From positions 1 through 12,492 of the forward strand of contig DNJG01000063.1 of the NCBI GenBank assembly GCA_003489165.1: a stretch of 12,492 bases of DNA, in the 5' to 3' direction. The DNA comes from Nitrospinota bacterium. GTDB lineage: Bacteria > Nitrospinota > Nitrospinia > UBA9942. Position 1 is the stretch's first letter; each line of letters begins with the position of its first letter. The position numbers and the translations under genes were made by a program. Shown piece after piece: positions 6,072 through 12,492 of the stretch. Below the pieces are notes generated by a model. That model saw nothing but the letters and a program-made list of their open reading frames with translations, did no database searches and had not been told where the DNA came from.

Positions 6072-6797
6072 TTGCAGGTCTTAAAAGCGGTAGAACTGGT
6101 AAAGGCATTCAAGGGCAGGAAGGTTGTAAATAGTGTAAATGTTGAGATTAAAAAGGGCGAGGTTGTAGGGCTTTTGGGTCCGAATGGGGCAGGGAAGACT
6201 ACTACATTCTATCTTGTTGTTGGGCTGACAAGGCCTGAAAGTGGGAGTGTATTCTTGGGTGAAGAAGAGATTACCTATCTTCCTATGTATCAGAGGGCGA
6301 GGCTGGGAATCGGCTATCTCCCCCAGGAGGCATCAGTATTCCGTAAGCTGACTGTAGAAGAGAATATACTGGCAATTCTTGAGACGACGAGGCTGACGAA
6401 GAGAGAAAGACAGGAAAAGTCAGATATGCTCATGGAAGAACTGAATATACTCCATGTAAAGGACACAAAGGCATATGCCCTTTCAGGCGGCGAGAGGAGG
6501 AGGGTTGAGATATGCAGGACACTTGCAACATCCCCCTCTTTTATACTGTTGGATGAGCCTTTTGCAGGGATAGACCCTATTGCAGTAGTGGATATTCAGA
6601 ATATTATATTGCAGCTGAAAAAAAAGATGGGTATGGGGATATTGATAACTGACCATAATGTAAGAGAGACATTGGAGATTACAGACAGGGCATATATAAT
6701 AAATGAAGGCGAGATTATTGACAGTGGCAGCCCTGCTGAAATAGCCAGGAGCGAAAAAGCAAGGAAATTTTATCTGGGAGAGAATTTTACCCTATGA
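6072..6797 (+). CDS. lptB: LptB, LPS export ABC transporter ATPase
   Basis: Cytoplasmic ATPase dimer that drives LptFG extraction of LPS from the inner membrane. It is 241 residues, normal for LptB. Walker A GPNGAGKT is at 36-43, the Q-loop YLPQEASVF around Q85, the signature LSGGERRR at 137-144, Walker B FILLDEP at 157-163 with catalytic E162, and the H-loop ITDHNVRET with H195. GLTRPESGSVFLGEEEIT and LPMYQRARLGIGYLPQE are LptB-specific context. No ATG is available in frame upstream before a stop (6036-6038). TTG 6072 gives the usual family N-terminus, with AGCGGG nine bases before it. It lies 20 bases after lptA. Confidence 0.93.
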   Translation: MQVLKAVELVKAFKGRKVVNSVNVEIKKGEVVGLLGPNGAGKTTTFYLVVGLTRPESGSVFLGEEEITYLPMYQRARLGIGYLPQEASVFRKLTVEENILAILETTRLTKRERQEKSDMLMEELNILHVKDTKAYALSGGERRRVEICRTLATSPSFILLDEPFAGIDPIAVVDIQNIILQLKKKMGMGILITDHNVRETLEITDRAYIINEGEIIDSGSPAEIARSEKARKFYLGENFTL

Positions 6798-6809
6798 TGA
6801 GTTGGTGAG

Positions 6810-6861
6810 TTAAGGAGTTATAGAGTTAACTCCCTCACTCCTTAACTCTTGAACTCCTTAA
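6810..6861 (+). repeat. Hairpin of 'gagttaagga' words directly before rpoN
   Basis: The outer stem TTAAGGAGTT (6810-6819) pairs perfectly with AACTCCTTAA (6852-6861), and the inner stem AGAGTTAA (6822-6829) pairs with TTAACTCT (6842-6849). The loop is 6830-6841. Six T residues (6862-6867) follow, then the rpoN ATG at 6868. The layout resembles an intrinsic terminator, though the stem is AT-rich. The only AAGGAG-like sequence lies in the left arm, paired away from the start codon. Confidence 0.8.
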
Positions 6862-6867
6862 TTTTTT

Positions 6868-8298
6868 ATGGCAAATGAAACTAAATTAACATTAAGACAG
6901 ACGCATAAGCTGGTGATGACTCCGATGCTTCAACAGGCGATAAAACTTTTGCCTCTTGCAAGGCTTGATTTAATCACACAGATTAATCAGGAACTAACTG
7001 AGAATCCTCTGCTTGAAGAAGAGATTGTTCAGGTAAAAGAGGAGAGTGTTGAAAGCAATGGTTCTGCTGAATCTACTACCGATATAGAATACACAAAGGA
7101 TAAAGGAGAAGAGAATAAAACGGATATTGACTGGGAGACATATTTTCAAGATAATTTTTATCCGCAGTTCCCTTCAGGGGGGTATACATCTGAAAGGCCG
7201 CCGATTGAAAATACTATTAGACAGAAGACCTCTTTGAGGGAGTATCTTGTGTGGCAGCTTAATCTTTCAGCGGAGGATGATAGGGACAGGTATATCGGCA
7301 CAATAATTATTGGAAATATTGACGATGATGGATATATGAGAAGCAGCACCGAGGAGATTGCCCAAAGTGTGAATGTGACGGCAGATGATGTGGAAAAAGT
7401 GCTTGGGTTTATCCAGTCTTTTGACCCCTCTGGGGTGGGTGCAAGGGACATTAAAGAGTGTCTTAGCCTTCAGATAAAAAATAAGGGACCTGCTAGTTCT
7501 TTGGCAGCACTCCTTATTGATAGATTTTTAGATGTATTGGAGGAGAAAAACTTTCAAAGGATATCCAAAGAGGTAAATGCGCCAGTAAAAGATATTGTTG
7601 AGGCGGTGAAGATTATAAAGGAATTGAACCCAAATCCTGGCAATAAATACAGCCCCACAGAGATTCAGTATGTAACTCCGGATGTTGTTGTAGTAAAGGC
7701 AGCAGATGATTATCAGGTAATGCTTAATGATGAGGGGATACCAAGACTCAAGGTAAGCTCCTGTTATCAGGAGATATTAAAAAATAAAAATAAGAATGAA
7801 GCAAAAGAATATGTTGAGGAAAAATTCAGGTCAGCAGTATGGTTTATAAAGAGCATTGAGCAGAGGAGACAGACTATTTATAAGGTGGCAAAGAGCATTG
7901 TCAGGTTTCAGAGGGAGTTTCTTGATAAGGGGCTTACCCATCTCAAGCCCCTTGTTTTAAGGGATGTTGCTGAGGATATAGGCATGCATGAGTCAACAGT
8001 AAGCAGGGTTACTACAAATAAATATATATATACACCACAGGGGATGTTTGAGTTAAAATTTTTCTTTCATAGTGGAATAAATTCATCGAATGGCGATATG
8101 ATGTCCTCTGTAAGGGTAAAAGATATGATAAAGGAAGCTGTGGGAGGGGAATTGGCAGTAAAACCCTTCACAGACCAGCAGCTTGTGGAAGTTCTGAAAA
8201 ATAAGGGGATAAATATAGCAAGAAGAACTGTAACAAAATATAGAAAAGAGTTAAAAATTTCTTCTACAAGCAAGAGGAAAAGGAGATTTGAATATTAA
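6868..8298 (+). CDS. rpoN: RNA polymerase sigma-54 factor
   Basis: Sigma-54 recognises -24/-12 promoters and needs an AAA+ enhancer-binding activator. The length, 476 residues, is standard. Region I is clear at the N-terminus: LRQTHKLVMTPMLQQAIKLL, then QINQELTENPLLEEE. It is followed by an acidic linker (about 53-95), the core-binding region, a helix-turn-helix (LRDVAEDIGMHESTVSRVT) and the near-invariant RpoN box ARRTVTKYRK at about 451-460. ATG 6868 gives the expected N-terminus, but no Shine-Dalgarno precedes it: the 58 bases upstream are a hairpin and a T-run. It sits in the lptB-rpoN-hpf order found in many diderm bacteria. A candidate sigma-54 promoter at 4906 lies upstream in the same block, so self-regulation is possible. 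Confidence 0.97.
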   Translation: MANETKLTLRQTHKLVMTPMLQQAIKLLPLARLDLITQINQELTENPLLEEEIVQVKEESVESNGSAESTTDIEYTKDKGEENKTDIDWETYFQDNFYPQFPSGGYTSERPPIENTIRQKTSLREYLVWQLNLSAEDDRDRYIGTIIIGNIDDDGYMRSSTEEIAQSVNVTADDVEKVLGFIQSFDPSGVGARDIKECLSLQIKNKGPASSLAALLIDRFLDVLEEKNFQRISKEVNAPVKDIVEAVKIIKELNPNPGNKYSPTEIQYVTPDVVVVKAADDYQVMLNDEGIPRLKVSSCYQEILKNKNKNEAKEYVEEKFRSAVWFIKSIEQRRQTIYKVAKSIVRFQREFLDKGLTHLKPLVLRDVAEDIGMHESTVSRVTTNKYIYTPQGMFELKFFFHSGINSSNGDMMSSVRVKDMIKEAVGGELAVKPFTDQQLVEVLKNKGINIARRTVTKYRKELKISSTSKRKRRFEY

Positions 8299-8303
8299 AA
8301 AGA

Positions 8304-8396
8304 CAGTAGGCAGTAAACAGTAGGCAGTAAGCAGAAAGACATTAAGCAATAGGCAGTTTTTTTTACTGCTTACTCCTTACTGCCTACTGCTTACTA
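8304..8396 (+). repeat. Palindrome of 'cagtaggcagtaa' words between rpoN and hpf
   Basis: CAGTAGGCAGTAAG (8318-8331) pairs perfectly over 14 bases with CTTACTGCCTACTG (8376-8389). Both arms carry additional degenerate copies: CAGTAGGCAGTAAACAG at 8304 and AATAGGCAGT at 8348 on the left, TACTGCTTACTCC at 8364 on the right. A run of eight T lies in the loop (8357-8364). Both arms end clear of the hpf ribosome-binding site, GGGGAGG at 8404-8410. Confidence 0.85.
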
Positions 8397-8414
8397 CAAA
8401 AAAGGGGAGGAAAA

Positions 8415-8960
8415 ATGCAGGTTAGTGTAACAGGCAGGAATATTGAGATGACAGATGCATTAAAGAAGTATGCGGAGGAAAAGGTTCAGAAGGTGAAGAA
8501 GTTTCTTAATACTACCATTGATGCCCATGTAATACTCGCTGTGGAAAAGTTTCGTCAGAAGGCAGAGGTAACAATCAATGCCAACGGTGTAAAGATTCAC
8601 GGGGAAGAAGTAACGGAAGATATGTATTCATCCATAGATAAGGTGATGGACAAGATAGACAGACAGGTGAGGAAACACAAAGAGAGGATATGGGCGTTAA
8701 AAAATAAGCAGCATGAAAAAGATGTAAATATAAAGATGGATATAATCACAAAGGAGAGTGTAGAAGAGGTGGGCGATACGCCGCATCACATTATAAAGAC
8801 AAAGAGTTTTGCCTATAAACCCATGTCTGTTGATGAGGCAGCTATGCAGATGGACCTCCTCGGATATGAATTTCTTGTGTTCAGGAATTCAAATAATGGA
8901 AGGATAAATGTCCTGTATAAGAGAAAAGATGACAATTACGGACTGATTGAACCCGAATAA
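8415..8960 (+). CDS. hpf: Long-form ribosome hibernation promoting factor
   Basis: HPF binds the 30S decoding region and, in its long form, dimerises 70S ribosomes into inactive 100S particles in slow growth. The 181-residue length, with an N-terminal S30AE domain (about 1-100; MQVSVTGRNIEMTDALKKYA) and a separate C-terminal dimerisation domain (about 124-181; KTKSFAYKPMSVDEAAMQMD, then LGYEFLVFRN and NVLYKRKDDNYGLIEP), marks the long form as distinct from the short gamma-proteobacterial one. The strong site GGGGAGG lies four bases before ATG. Its stop overlaps the ptsN start by one base (TAATG). Location after rpoN is the usual one. Confidence 0.95.
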   Translation: MQVSVTGRNIEMTDALKKYAEEKVQKVKKFLNTTIDAHVILAVEKFRQKAEVTINANGVKIHGEEVTEDMYSSIDKVMDKIDRQVRKHKERIWALKNKQHEKDVNIKMDIITKESVEEVGDTPHHIIKTKSFAYKPMSVDEAAMQMDLLGYEFLVFRNSNNGRINVLYKRKDDNYGLIEPE

Positions 8961-9424
8961 TGAAGATAACAGAAATTTTAGGTACAGATTCTATCATCGC
9001 TGATCTGAAGGCAGAGGGAAAAAGGGATGTAATCTCTGAACTGGCAGAACTGCTGGTTAAAAGCGGAAAGGTGAAGGATAAAAATAAACTGCTTGATGCC
9101 CTTATGGAGAGGGAGAGGCTCGGCAGCACAGGTATAGGTGAAAATGTAGCAATCCCTCATGCCAAATCAAATGAGATAGAGACAATTGTGGCGACATTCG
9201 GACGGTCAAATAGTGGCATCAATTTTGACTCCCTTGACCAGAAACCTGTTTACTTTATATTTTTGCTTATAGCACCTGAGAAGTCGGCAGGTATACATTT
9301 AAAGACATTGGCACGAATTTCCAAGCTCCTGAAAAATCCTTTATTCCGTCAGGATTTGATGAAGGCAAAGAATGAAAAGGAGATTTACGAGGCTATTTCA
9401 AGAGAAGATTCAAAATTGATATAA
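8960..9424 (+). CDS. ptsN: Nitrogen-type PTS EIIA (PtsN)
   Basis: EIIA-Ntr is the regulatory end of the PTS-Ntr phosphorelay, accepting phosphate from HPr-type proteins and signalling to targets such as K+ transporters and sensor kinases in studied species. The 154-residue length is normal. The phosphorylated histidine is H67 in GIGENVAIPHAK. Upstream LMERERLGSTGIG and downstream IFLLIAPEKSAGIHLKTLARIS are family-typical. It is translationally coupled to hpf by a one-base overlap. The next gene is a mannose-type EIIA, separated by a palindromic spacer. Confidence 0.95.
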   Translation: MKITEILGTDSIIADLKAEGKRDVISELAELLVKSGKVKDKNKLLDALMERERLGSTGIGENVAIPHAKSNEIETIVATFGRSNSGINFDSLDQKPVYFIFLLIAPEKSAGIHLKTLARISKLLKNPLFRQDLMKAKNEKEIYEAISREDSKLI

Positions 9425-9434
9425 AAAAAAGTGA

Positions 9435-9487
9435 TTAAGGGGTCGAGAGGTCAAGCGAAACAAACCCTCGAATCCTTGAACCCTTAA
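9435..9487 (+). repeat. Palindrome of 'ggggtcgag' words before the EIIA gene
   Basis: TTAAGGG (9435-9441) pairs with CCCTTAA (9481-9487). Inside it, GGTCGAGAGGTCAAG on the left faces CTCGAATCCTTGAA on the right in the same staggered word pattern, with several substitutions. Over 23 aligned positions about 16 match exactly. The element takes up nearly the whole 75-base gap between ptsN and the EIIA start, and no Shine-Dalgarno is present before ATG 9500. Confidence 0.7.
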
Positions 9488-9499
9488 ACCCTGTTTAAA

Positions 9500-9916
9500 A
9501 TGATAGGCACAGTTATAGTAACCCACGGAAATCTGGCTGCTGAACTTTTAAAGACAGCAGAGGCGATAGCAGGAGATAAAATTGATATTGTGTCTGTTTC
9601 TATAGACAGCAATGAAAGTCCGGAGGCTGTCAGACAGATGGTAAAGACTGCTATAAAATCAGCTGATAAGGGAGATGGTGTGCTTATCTTGACAGATATG
9701 TTTGGAGGAACACCCTCTAATATCTGCATATCGTTTTTGGATGAGTTTATGGCGGAAGTGGTATCCGGCGTTAATCTTCCGATGATACTTAAAGTCCCTT
9801 TTATGAAGGAGAAGGGGAGTCTGATAGATGCAGCAAATTTTATAAAGGAATACGGGCAGAAAAATATATCTGTGGCTACGGATTTACTGCATAAAAGTCA
9901 GATTATCAAAAATTAA
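9500..9916 (+). CDS. Mannose-family PTS EIIA domain protein
   Basis: A 138-residue single-domain EIIA of the mannose (ManX N-terminal) family. The phosphorylated histidine is H9 in VIVTHGNLAAELL, and the conserved LTDMFGGTPSN loop is near residues 69-79. The EIIB part that follows in sugar-transporting ManX is missing, and no EIIC/EIID genes are near. Stand-alone proteins of this type occur in regulatory PTS clusters next to HPr and enzyme I. ATG 9500 has no visible ribosome site, since the palindrome at 9435-9487 ends 12 bases before. It is followed four bases later by the HPr gene. Confidence 0.9.
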   Translation: MIGTVIVTHGNLAAELLKTAEAIAGDKIDIVSVSIDSNESPEAVRQMVKTAIKSADKGDGVLILTDMFGGTPSNICISFLDEFMAEVVSGVNLPMILKVPFMKEKGSLIDAANFIKEYGQKNISVATDLLHKSQIIKN

Positions 9917-9920
9917 ATTA

Positions 9921-10196
9921 ATGGAGACCATTGCAGTTGTTATTAAAGATGAATTTGGATTGCATGCAAAGCCAGCCTTCCGCCTGGCACAGCTTGCAAA
10001 TAATTTTAAATCTGAACTTATAATAGAAAATAATGAAAGAAGGGTAAACGGCAAGAGCGTTTTAGAGATACTGACTCTATCAGCCAATAAGGGGAGTGAA
10101 ATTAAATTGGTAATTAGAGGCGAAGATGAGAAGGATGCAGCAGACAGATTGAAGAAACTTTTAAATGGCAGTCTTGGTGAAGGGAATGGCAAATAA
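9921..10196 (+). CDS. ptsH: HPr phosphocarrier protein
   Basis: HPr accepts phosphate from enzyme I and passes it to EIIA proteins. It is 91 residues. The phosphorylated H15 is in GLHAKPAF and a potential regulatory S46 is in VNGKSVLEIL, the site used by HPr kinase in species that have it. Residue 17, beside the active histidine, is lysine where arginine is the usual residue (HARPA). It starts four bases after the EIIA stop without a visible ribosome site, so coupled translation is likely. Its end overlaps the start of enzyme I. Confidence 0.95.
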   Translation: METIAVVIKDEFGLHAKPAFRLAQLANNFKSELIIENNERRVNGKSVLEILTLSANKGSEIKLVIRGEDEKDAADRLKKLLNGSLGEGNGK

Positions 10197-12033
10197 TAAA
10201 AATAAAGCGGTTACTAAAGATTATACGATGAGGGGTATAGCCGCATCACCGGGTATAGCGATAGGGAGGGTGTATATCCTTGACAGGACAAAACCTTGCA
10301 TACTGAGGCATGCTATTGCGGATTCTCATATTGAGAATGAGATACAGAGGTTTAATCATGCTTTGGAAAAATCAAAGGCACAACTGATGGAGATACGGGA
10401 AAAGGCAAAGAAGGACATTGGCTCAAATCATCTCTATATACTTGATGCCCATATCATGATGCTGAAAGATGCCACACTTGTAGAAAATACCATAAACTTC
10501 ATAAGAGGGCAGAGGGTTAATGCAGAATGGGCATTAAAAGAGTCGTTGGAAGGCTTTTTGAAAAAGTTTGAGGATATAAGTGATGAATATATCAGTGGAA
10601 GGAAGAAGGACATTGAGCAGGTTGTATACAGAATATTGAGGAATATGATAGGTCATCATTTGGAGAGCCTTGCCGATTTGGAGGAGCCTGTAATAATTGT
10701 GGCACATGACCTTACACCTGCTGATACAATTCAGATGAAGAGGGAGAAGGTGCTCGGTTTTGCTACTGATGCTGGGGGGAAGACATCTCATACAGGCATT
10801 ATGGCATCTGCATTCGAAATCCCTGCTGTGGTAGGGCTTAAAAATATAACTGAGAAGGCAAAGAATGGTGATTCAGTTATTGTGGATGGGATTGACGGCT
10901 CGGTTATCCTTGCCCCGGACGCTGATACATTTCAATCGTTCTTAAAAAAACAGCAAAGGTTCAAGTATTATGAAAAGGAGCTCTTAAAATCAAAAGACCT
11001 GCCGGCAATAACAAAGGATGGCCACAGGGTTAAGCTCATGTCAAATATTGAGTATTCTGATGAGGTTGACCTTGCAATAAGATACGGTGCAGAGGGGGTA
11101 GGGCTTTACAGGACAGAATATCTCTATATGAATAAAGATGGACTGCCGACAGAGGAGGAGCATTTCCTTGATTATAAAAAAGTTGCAATGCGGGTAAAAA
11201 ACAGTTACTCAATCATACGAACTTTAGACCTTGGTGGAGATAAGTTTATATCTGAATCAAAGACTGATAAGGAGAATAACCCTGCCCTCGGTTTAAGGGG
11301 CATAAGGCTATGTCTCAATAGAATAGATATTTTTAAAACACAGCTCAGGGGCATTTTGAGGGCAAGCCATTATGGGAGGCTGAAACTCATGTATCCTATG
11401 ATTTCAAGCGTTGATGAATTGAGGGATGCAAACCAGATGCTGGAAGATATAAAAGGTGAGCTTAAATCAAAAGGAATCCCGTTTGATTCAGAAATTGAAG
11501 TTGGGGCTATGATAGAAACACCATCGGCATCTGTTATTACAGACCTTCTCTCCGAAGAGGTTGATTTCTTTAGTATAGGGACAAATGACTTGATTCAGTA
11601 TACTTTGGCAATGGACAGAATAAATGAGCATGTTGCATATTTGTATCAGCCGCTCCACCCTGCAGTCTTGAGGATGCTTAAAAATATCATATCATCCGCA
11701 GAAAAGATAGGAATTCCTGTAAGTATTTGTGGTATGATGGGCGGTGATAATATACATACACTGATTCTTTTGGGGATGGGGAGGATAGAGTCTATAAGCA
11801 TGGATCCCCACTCTATCCCTAAGGTTAAAAAATTTATACGGCAGATAAAGTATGGAGATGCGGTGAGGGTGGCACATGAGGTATTAAAATTAAAATCAAC
11901 GGATGATGTAAAGAAATATTTAAGCGAAGAGATATCACGGATATATCCAGAGAATATGGAAGAGTATGACTTTTCTAATAAATCAATGTTAAGCAGAAAG
12001 GAGGACACCTCAGAATTACAAATTGCAGGTTGA
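10186..12033 (+). CDS. ptsI: PTS enzyme I (phosphoenolpyruvate-protein phosphotransferase)
   Basis: Enzyme I takes phosphate from PEP and passes it to HPr. In the numbering from ATG 10186 (615 residues) the N-terminal domain begins MRGIAASPGIAIGRVYI, the phosphorylated histidine is H202 in GGKTSHTGIMAS, and the C-terminal PEP-binding barrel shows GVGLYRTEYLYM, RTLDLGGDK, GAMIETPSA and SIGTNDLIQYTLAMDR. The active-site cysteine is C515, in CGMMGGD where CGEMAGD is usual. The start is uncertain: ATG 10165 (32-base overlap with ptsH), ATG 10186 (11-base overlap, GAAGG just upstream) and ATG 10228 all precede the conserved core. A charged tail of about 45 residues extends past the usual C-terminus. 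Confidence 0.95.
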   Translation: MANNKNKAVTKDYTMRGIAASPGIAIGRVYILDRTKPCILRHAIADSHIENEIQRFNHALEKSKAQLMEIREKAKKDIGSNHLYILDAHIMMLKDATLVENTINFIRGQRVNAEWALKESLEGFLKKFEDISDEYISGRKKDIEQVVYRILRNMIGHHLESLADLEEPVIIVAHDLTPADTIQMKREKVLGFATDAGGKTSHTGIMASAFEIPAVVGLKNITEKAKNGDSVIVDGIDGSVILAPDADTFQSFLKKQQRFKYYEKELLKSKDLPAITKDGHRVKLMSNIEYSDEVDLAIRYGAEGVGLYRTEYLYMNKDGLPTEEEHFLDYKKVAMRVKNSYSIIRTLDLGGDKFISESKTDKENNPALGLRGIRLCLNRIDIFKTQLRGILRASHYGRLKLMYPMISSVDELRDANQMLEDIKGELKSKGIPFDSEIEVGAMIETPSASVITDLLSEEVDFFSIGTNDLIQYTLAMDRINEHVAYLYQPLHPAVLRMLKNIISSAEKIGIPVSICGMMGGDNIHTLILLGMGRIESISMDPHSIPKVKKFIRQIKYGDAVRVAHEVLKLKSTDDVKKYLSEEISRIYPENMEEYDFSNKSMLSRKEDTSELQIAG

Positions 12034-12058
12034 AAATTTAAAAAATAAAAAATATAAT
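12030..12058 (+). promoter_or_regulatory. Strong sigma-70-like promoter for metK
   Basis: TTGAAA at 12030-12035 (5 of 6 to TTGACA), a 17-base spacer, then TATAAT at 12053-12058 (6 of 6). The predicted start is near 12065, giving a leader of about 30 bases that contains the metK ribosome site. The -35 overlaps the ptsI stop codon (12031-12033). This separates metK from the PTS block transcriptionally, though the very AT-rich setting raises the chance of a random match. Confidence 0.6.
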
Positions 12059-12076
12059 TCAAACTTTAAAATTCAA
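12030..12076 (+). repeat. Weak AT-rich palindrome before metK
   Basis: TTGAAAATTTAAA at 12030 and TTTAAAATTCAA at 12065-12076 are imperfectly complementary, and ATAATTCAAACTTTAAAATTC looks like a tandem of an 'aattcaaa' word. It may be an eroded member of the same palindrome class as the other gaps, but low complexity makes this uncertain. Confidence 0.3.
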
Positions 12077-12094
12077 TTTAGGGAGGATTAGTTA

Positions 12095-12492
12095 ATGGGC
12101 AGGACAAATTACTTTTTTACATCTGAATCGGTGACCGAAGGTCATCCTGATAAAATCGCAGACCAGATCTCTGATTCGGTTCTTGACGCAATCTATACAG
12201 AAGATCCTCACGGGAGGGTGGCATGTGAAACACTGGTAACCACAGGTCTGATATTTGTTGCGGGCGAGATTACAACAAAGGCTTATGTGGATATTCCAAA
12301 GATAGCAAGGGATGTTATAAAGGATATCGGTTATACAAGGGCAAAATACGGATTTGATTATGAGACATGCTCTGTAATCACATCCATAAAAGAGCAGTCC
12401 CCTGATATTGCTATGGGGGTTGACAGGGGCAAGGAAGAGGAACAGGGAGCAGGCGACCAGGGGCTCATGTTTGGATATGCAACAAATGAGAC
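12095..12492 (+). CDS. metK: S-adenosylmethionine synthetase (partial, 5' part)
   Basis: MetK makes S-adenosylmethionine from methionine and ATP. The first 132 codons are present and the gene runs off the window. FTSESVTEGHPDKIADQISD at residues 8-27 is the classic N-terminus with the active-site H17, D19 and K20. ETLVTTGLIFVAGEITT follows, and the ATP-binding hexapeptide GAGDQG lies in QGAGDQGLMFGYATNE near the window end. The start is supported by GGGAGG (12081-12086), eight bases before ATG. It probably begins a new transcript from the promoter at 12030. Confidence 0.97.
   Translation, partial: MGRTNYFFTSESVTEGHPDKIADQISDSVLDAIYTEDPHGRVACETLVTTGLIFVAGEITTKAYVDIPKIARDVIKDIGYTRAKYGFDYETCSVITSIKEQSPDIAMGVDRGKEEEQGAGDQGLMFGYATNE

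Noticed and set aside
8304..8396. CRISPR-like array suggested by repeated 'cagtaggcagtaa' words
   Set aside because: Repeats are short, degenerate and tandem with no unique spacers of constant length, and the two halves are inverted. This is a palindrome, not a CRISPR array.
9435..9487. Intrinsic terminator after ptsN
   Set aside because: The stem is interrupted by many mismatches and is not followed by a T-run (AACCCTGTTTAAAATG follows), so termination is not supported.
9500..12033. Sugar-transporting mannose PTS
   Set aside because: Only EIIA, HPr and enzyme I are present. No EIIB, EIIC or EIID is visible, so transport is not supported from this window.

Overview
The window is 12.5 kb of low-GC bacterial chromosome with dense, all-plus-strand coding. 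Arginine is mostly AGA/AGG and isoleucine often ATA. Genes for lipopolysaccharide transport (lptC-lptA-lptB) show a diderm bacterium. The reductase/rubrerythrin-type pair and the two-subunit oxygen-sensitive fumarase suggest an anaerobe. The lpt-rpoN-hpf-ptsN-PTS order and the C-rich/G-rich palindrome 'aaatccccc...gggggatt' inside a gene fit a Nitrospirota or Desulfobacterota (deltaproteobacterial) type lineage. This placement is inference, not proof.

Layout. 2-97: 3' end of an unidentified gene. 290-1498: NADH:rubredoxin-reductase-like flavoprotein. 1698-2381: ferritin-like/rubrerythrin-type di-iron protein. 2344-3276 and 3264-3851: class I fumarate hydratase alpha and beta, translationally overlapping. 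3848-4297: twin CBS-domain protein overlapping fumarase beta. 4401-4862: TsaE (tRNA t6A synthesis). 4863-4948: short promoter region with a perfect sigma-54 -24/-12 match overlapping a perfect -10 hexamer. 4949-6797: lptC, lptA, lptB. 6868-8298: rpoN (sigma-54). 8415-8960: long-form hpf. 8960-9424: ptsN. 9500-12033: mannose-type EIIA, HPr and enzyme I. 12095 to the window edge: metK, with its own strong sigma-70-like promoter.

How it fits together. lptC through ptsI reads as one co-oriented block. It links outer-membrane LPS export, sigma-54, ribosome hibernation and a phosphorelay (EI, HPr, EIIA-Man, EIIA-Ntr). No sugar permease components (EIIB/EIIC) are present, so the PTS is probably regulatory. 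The hprK and rapZ genes that often lie between hpf/ptsN and the EIIA gene in related clusters are absent here.

The most unusual signal is not a gene. Most gaps longer than about 50 bp hold an imperfect palindrome built from short degenerate words, and each gap uses a different word family: 'cacgaat', 'gcagatttac', 'gaagcca', 'gagttaagga', 'cagtaggcagtaa' and 'ggggtcgag'. One palindrome supplies the entire signal peptide of LptA. Another sits in frame inside fumarase alpha. Others lie directly before start codons that lack a Shine-Dalgarno sequence (tsaE, rpoN, EIIA).
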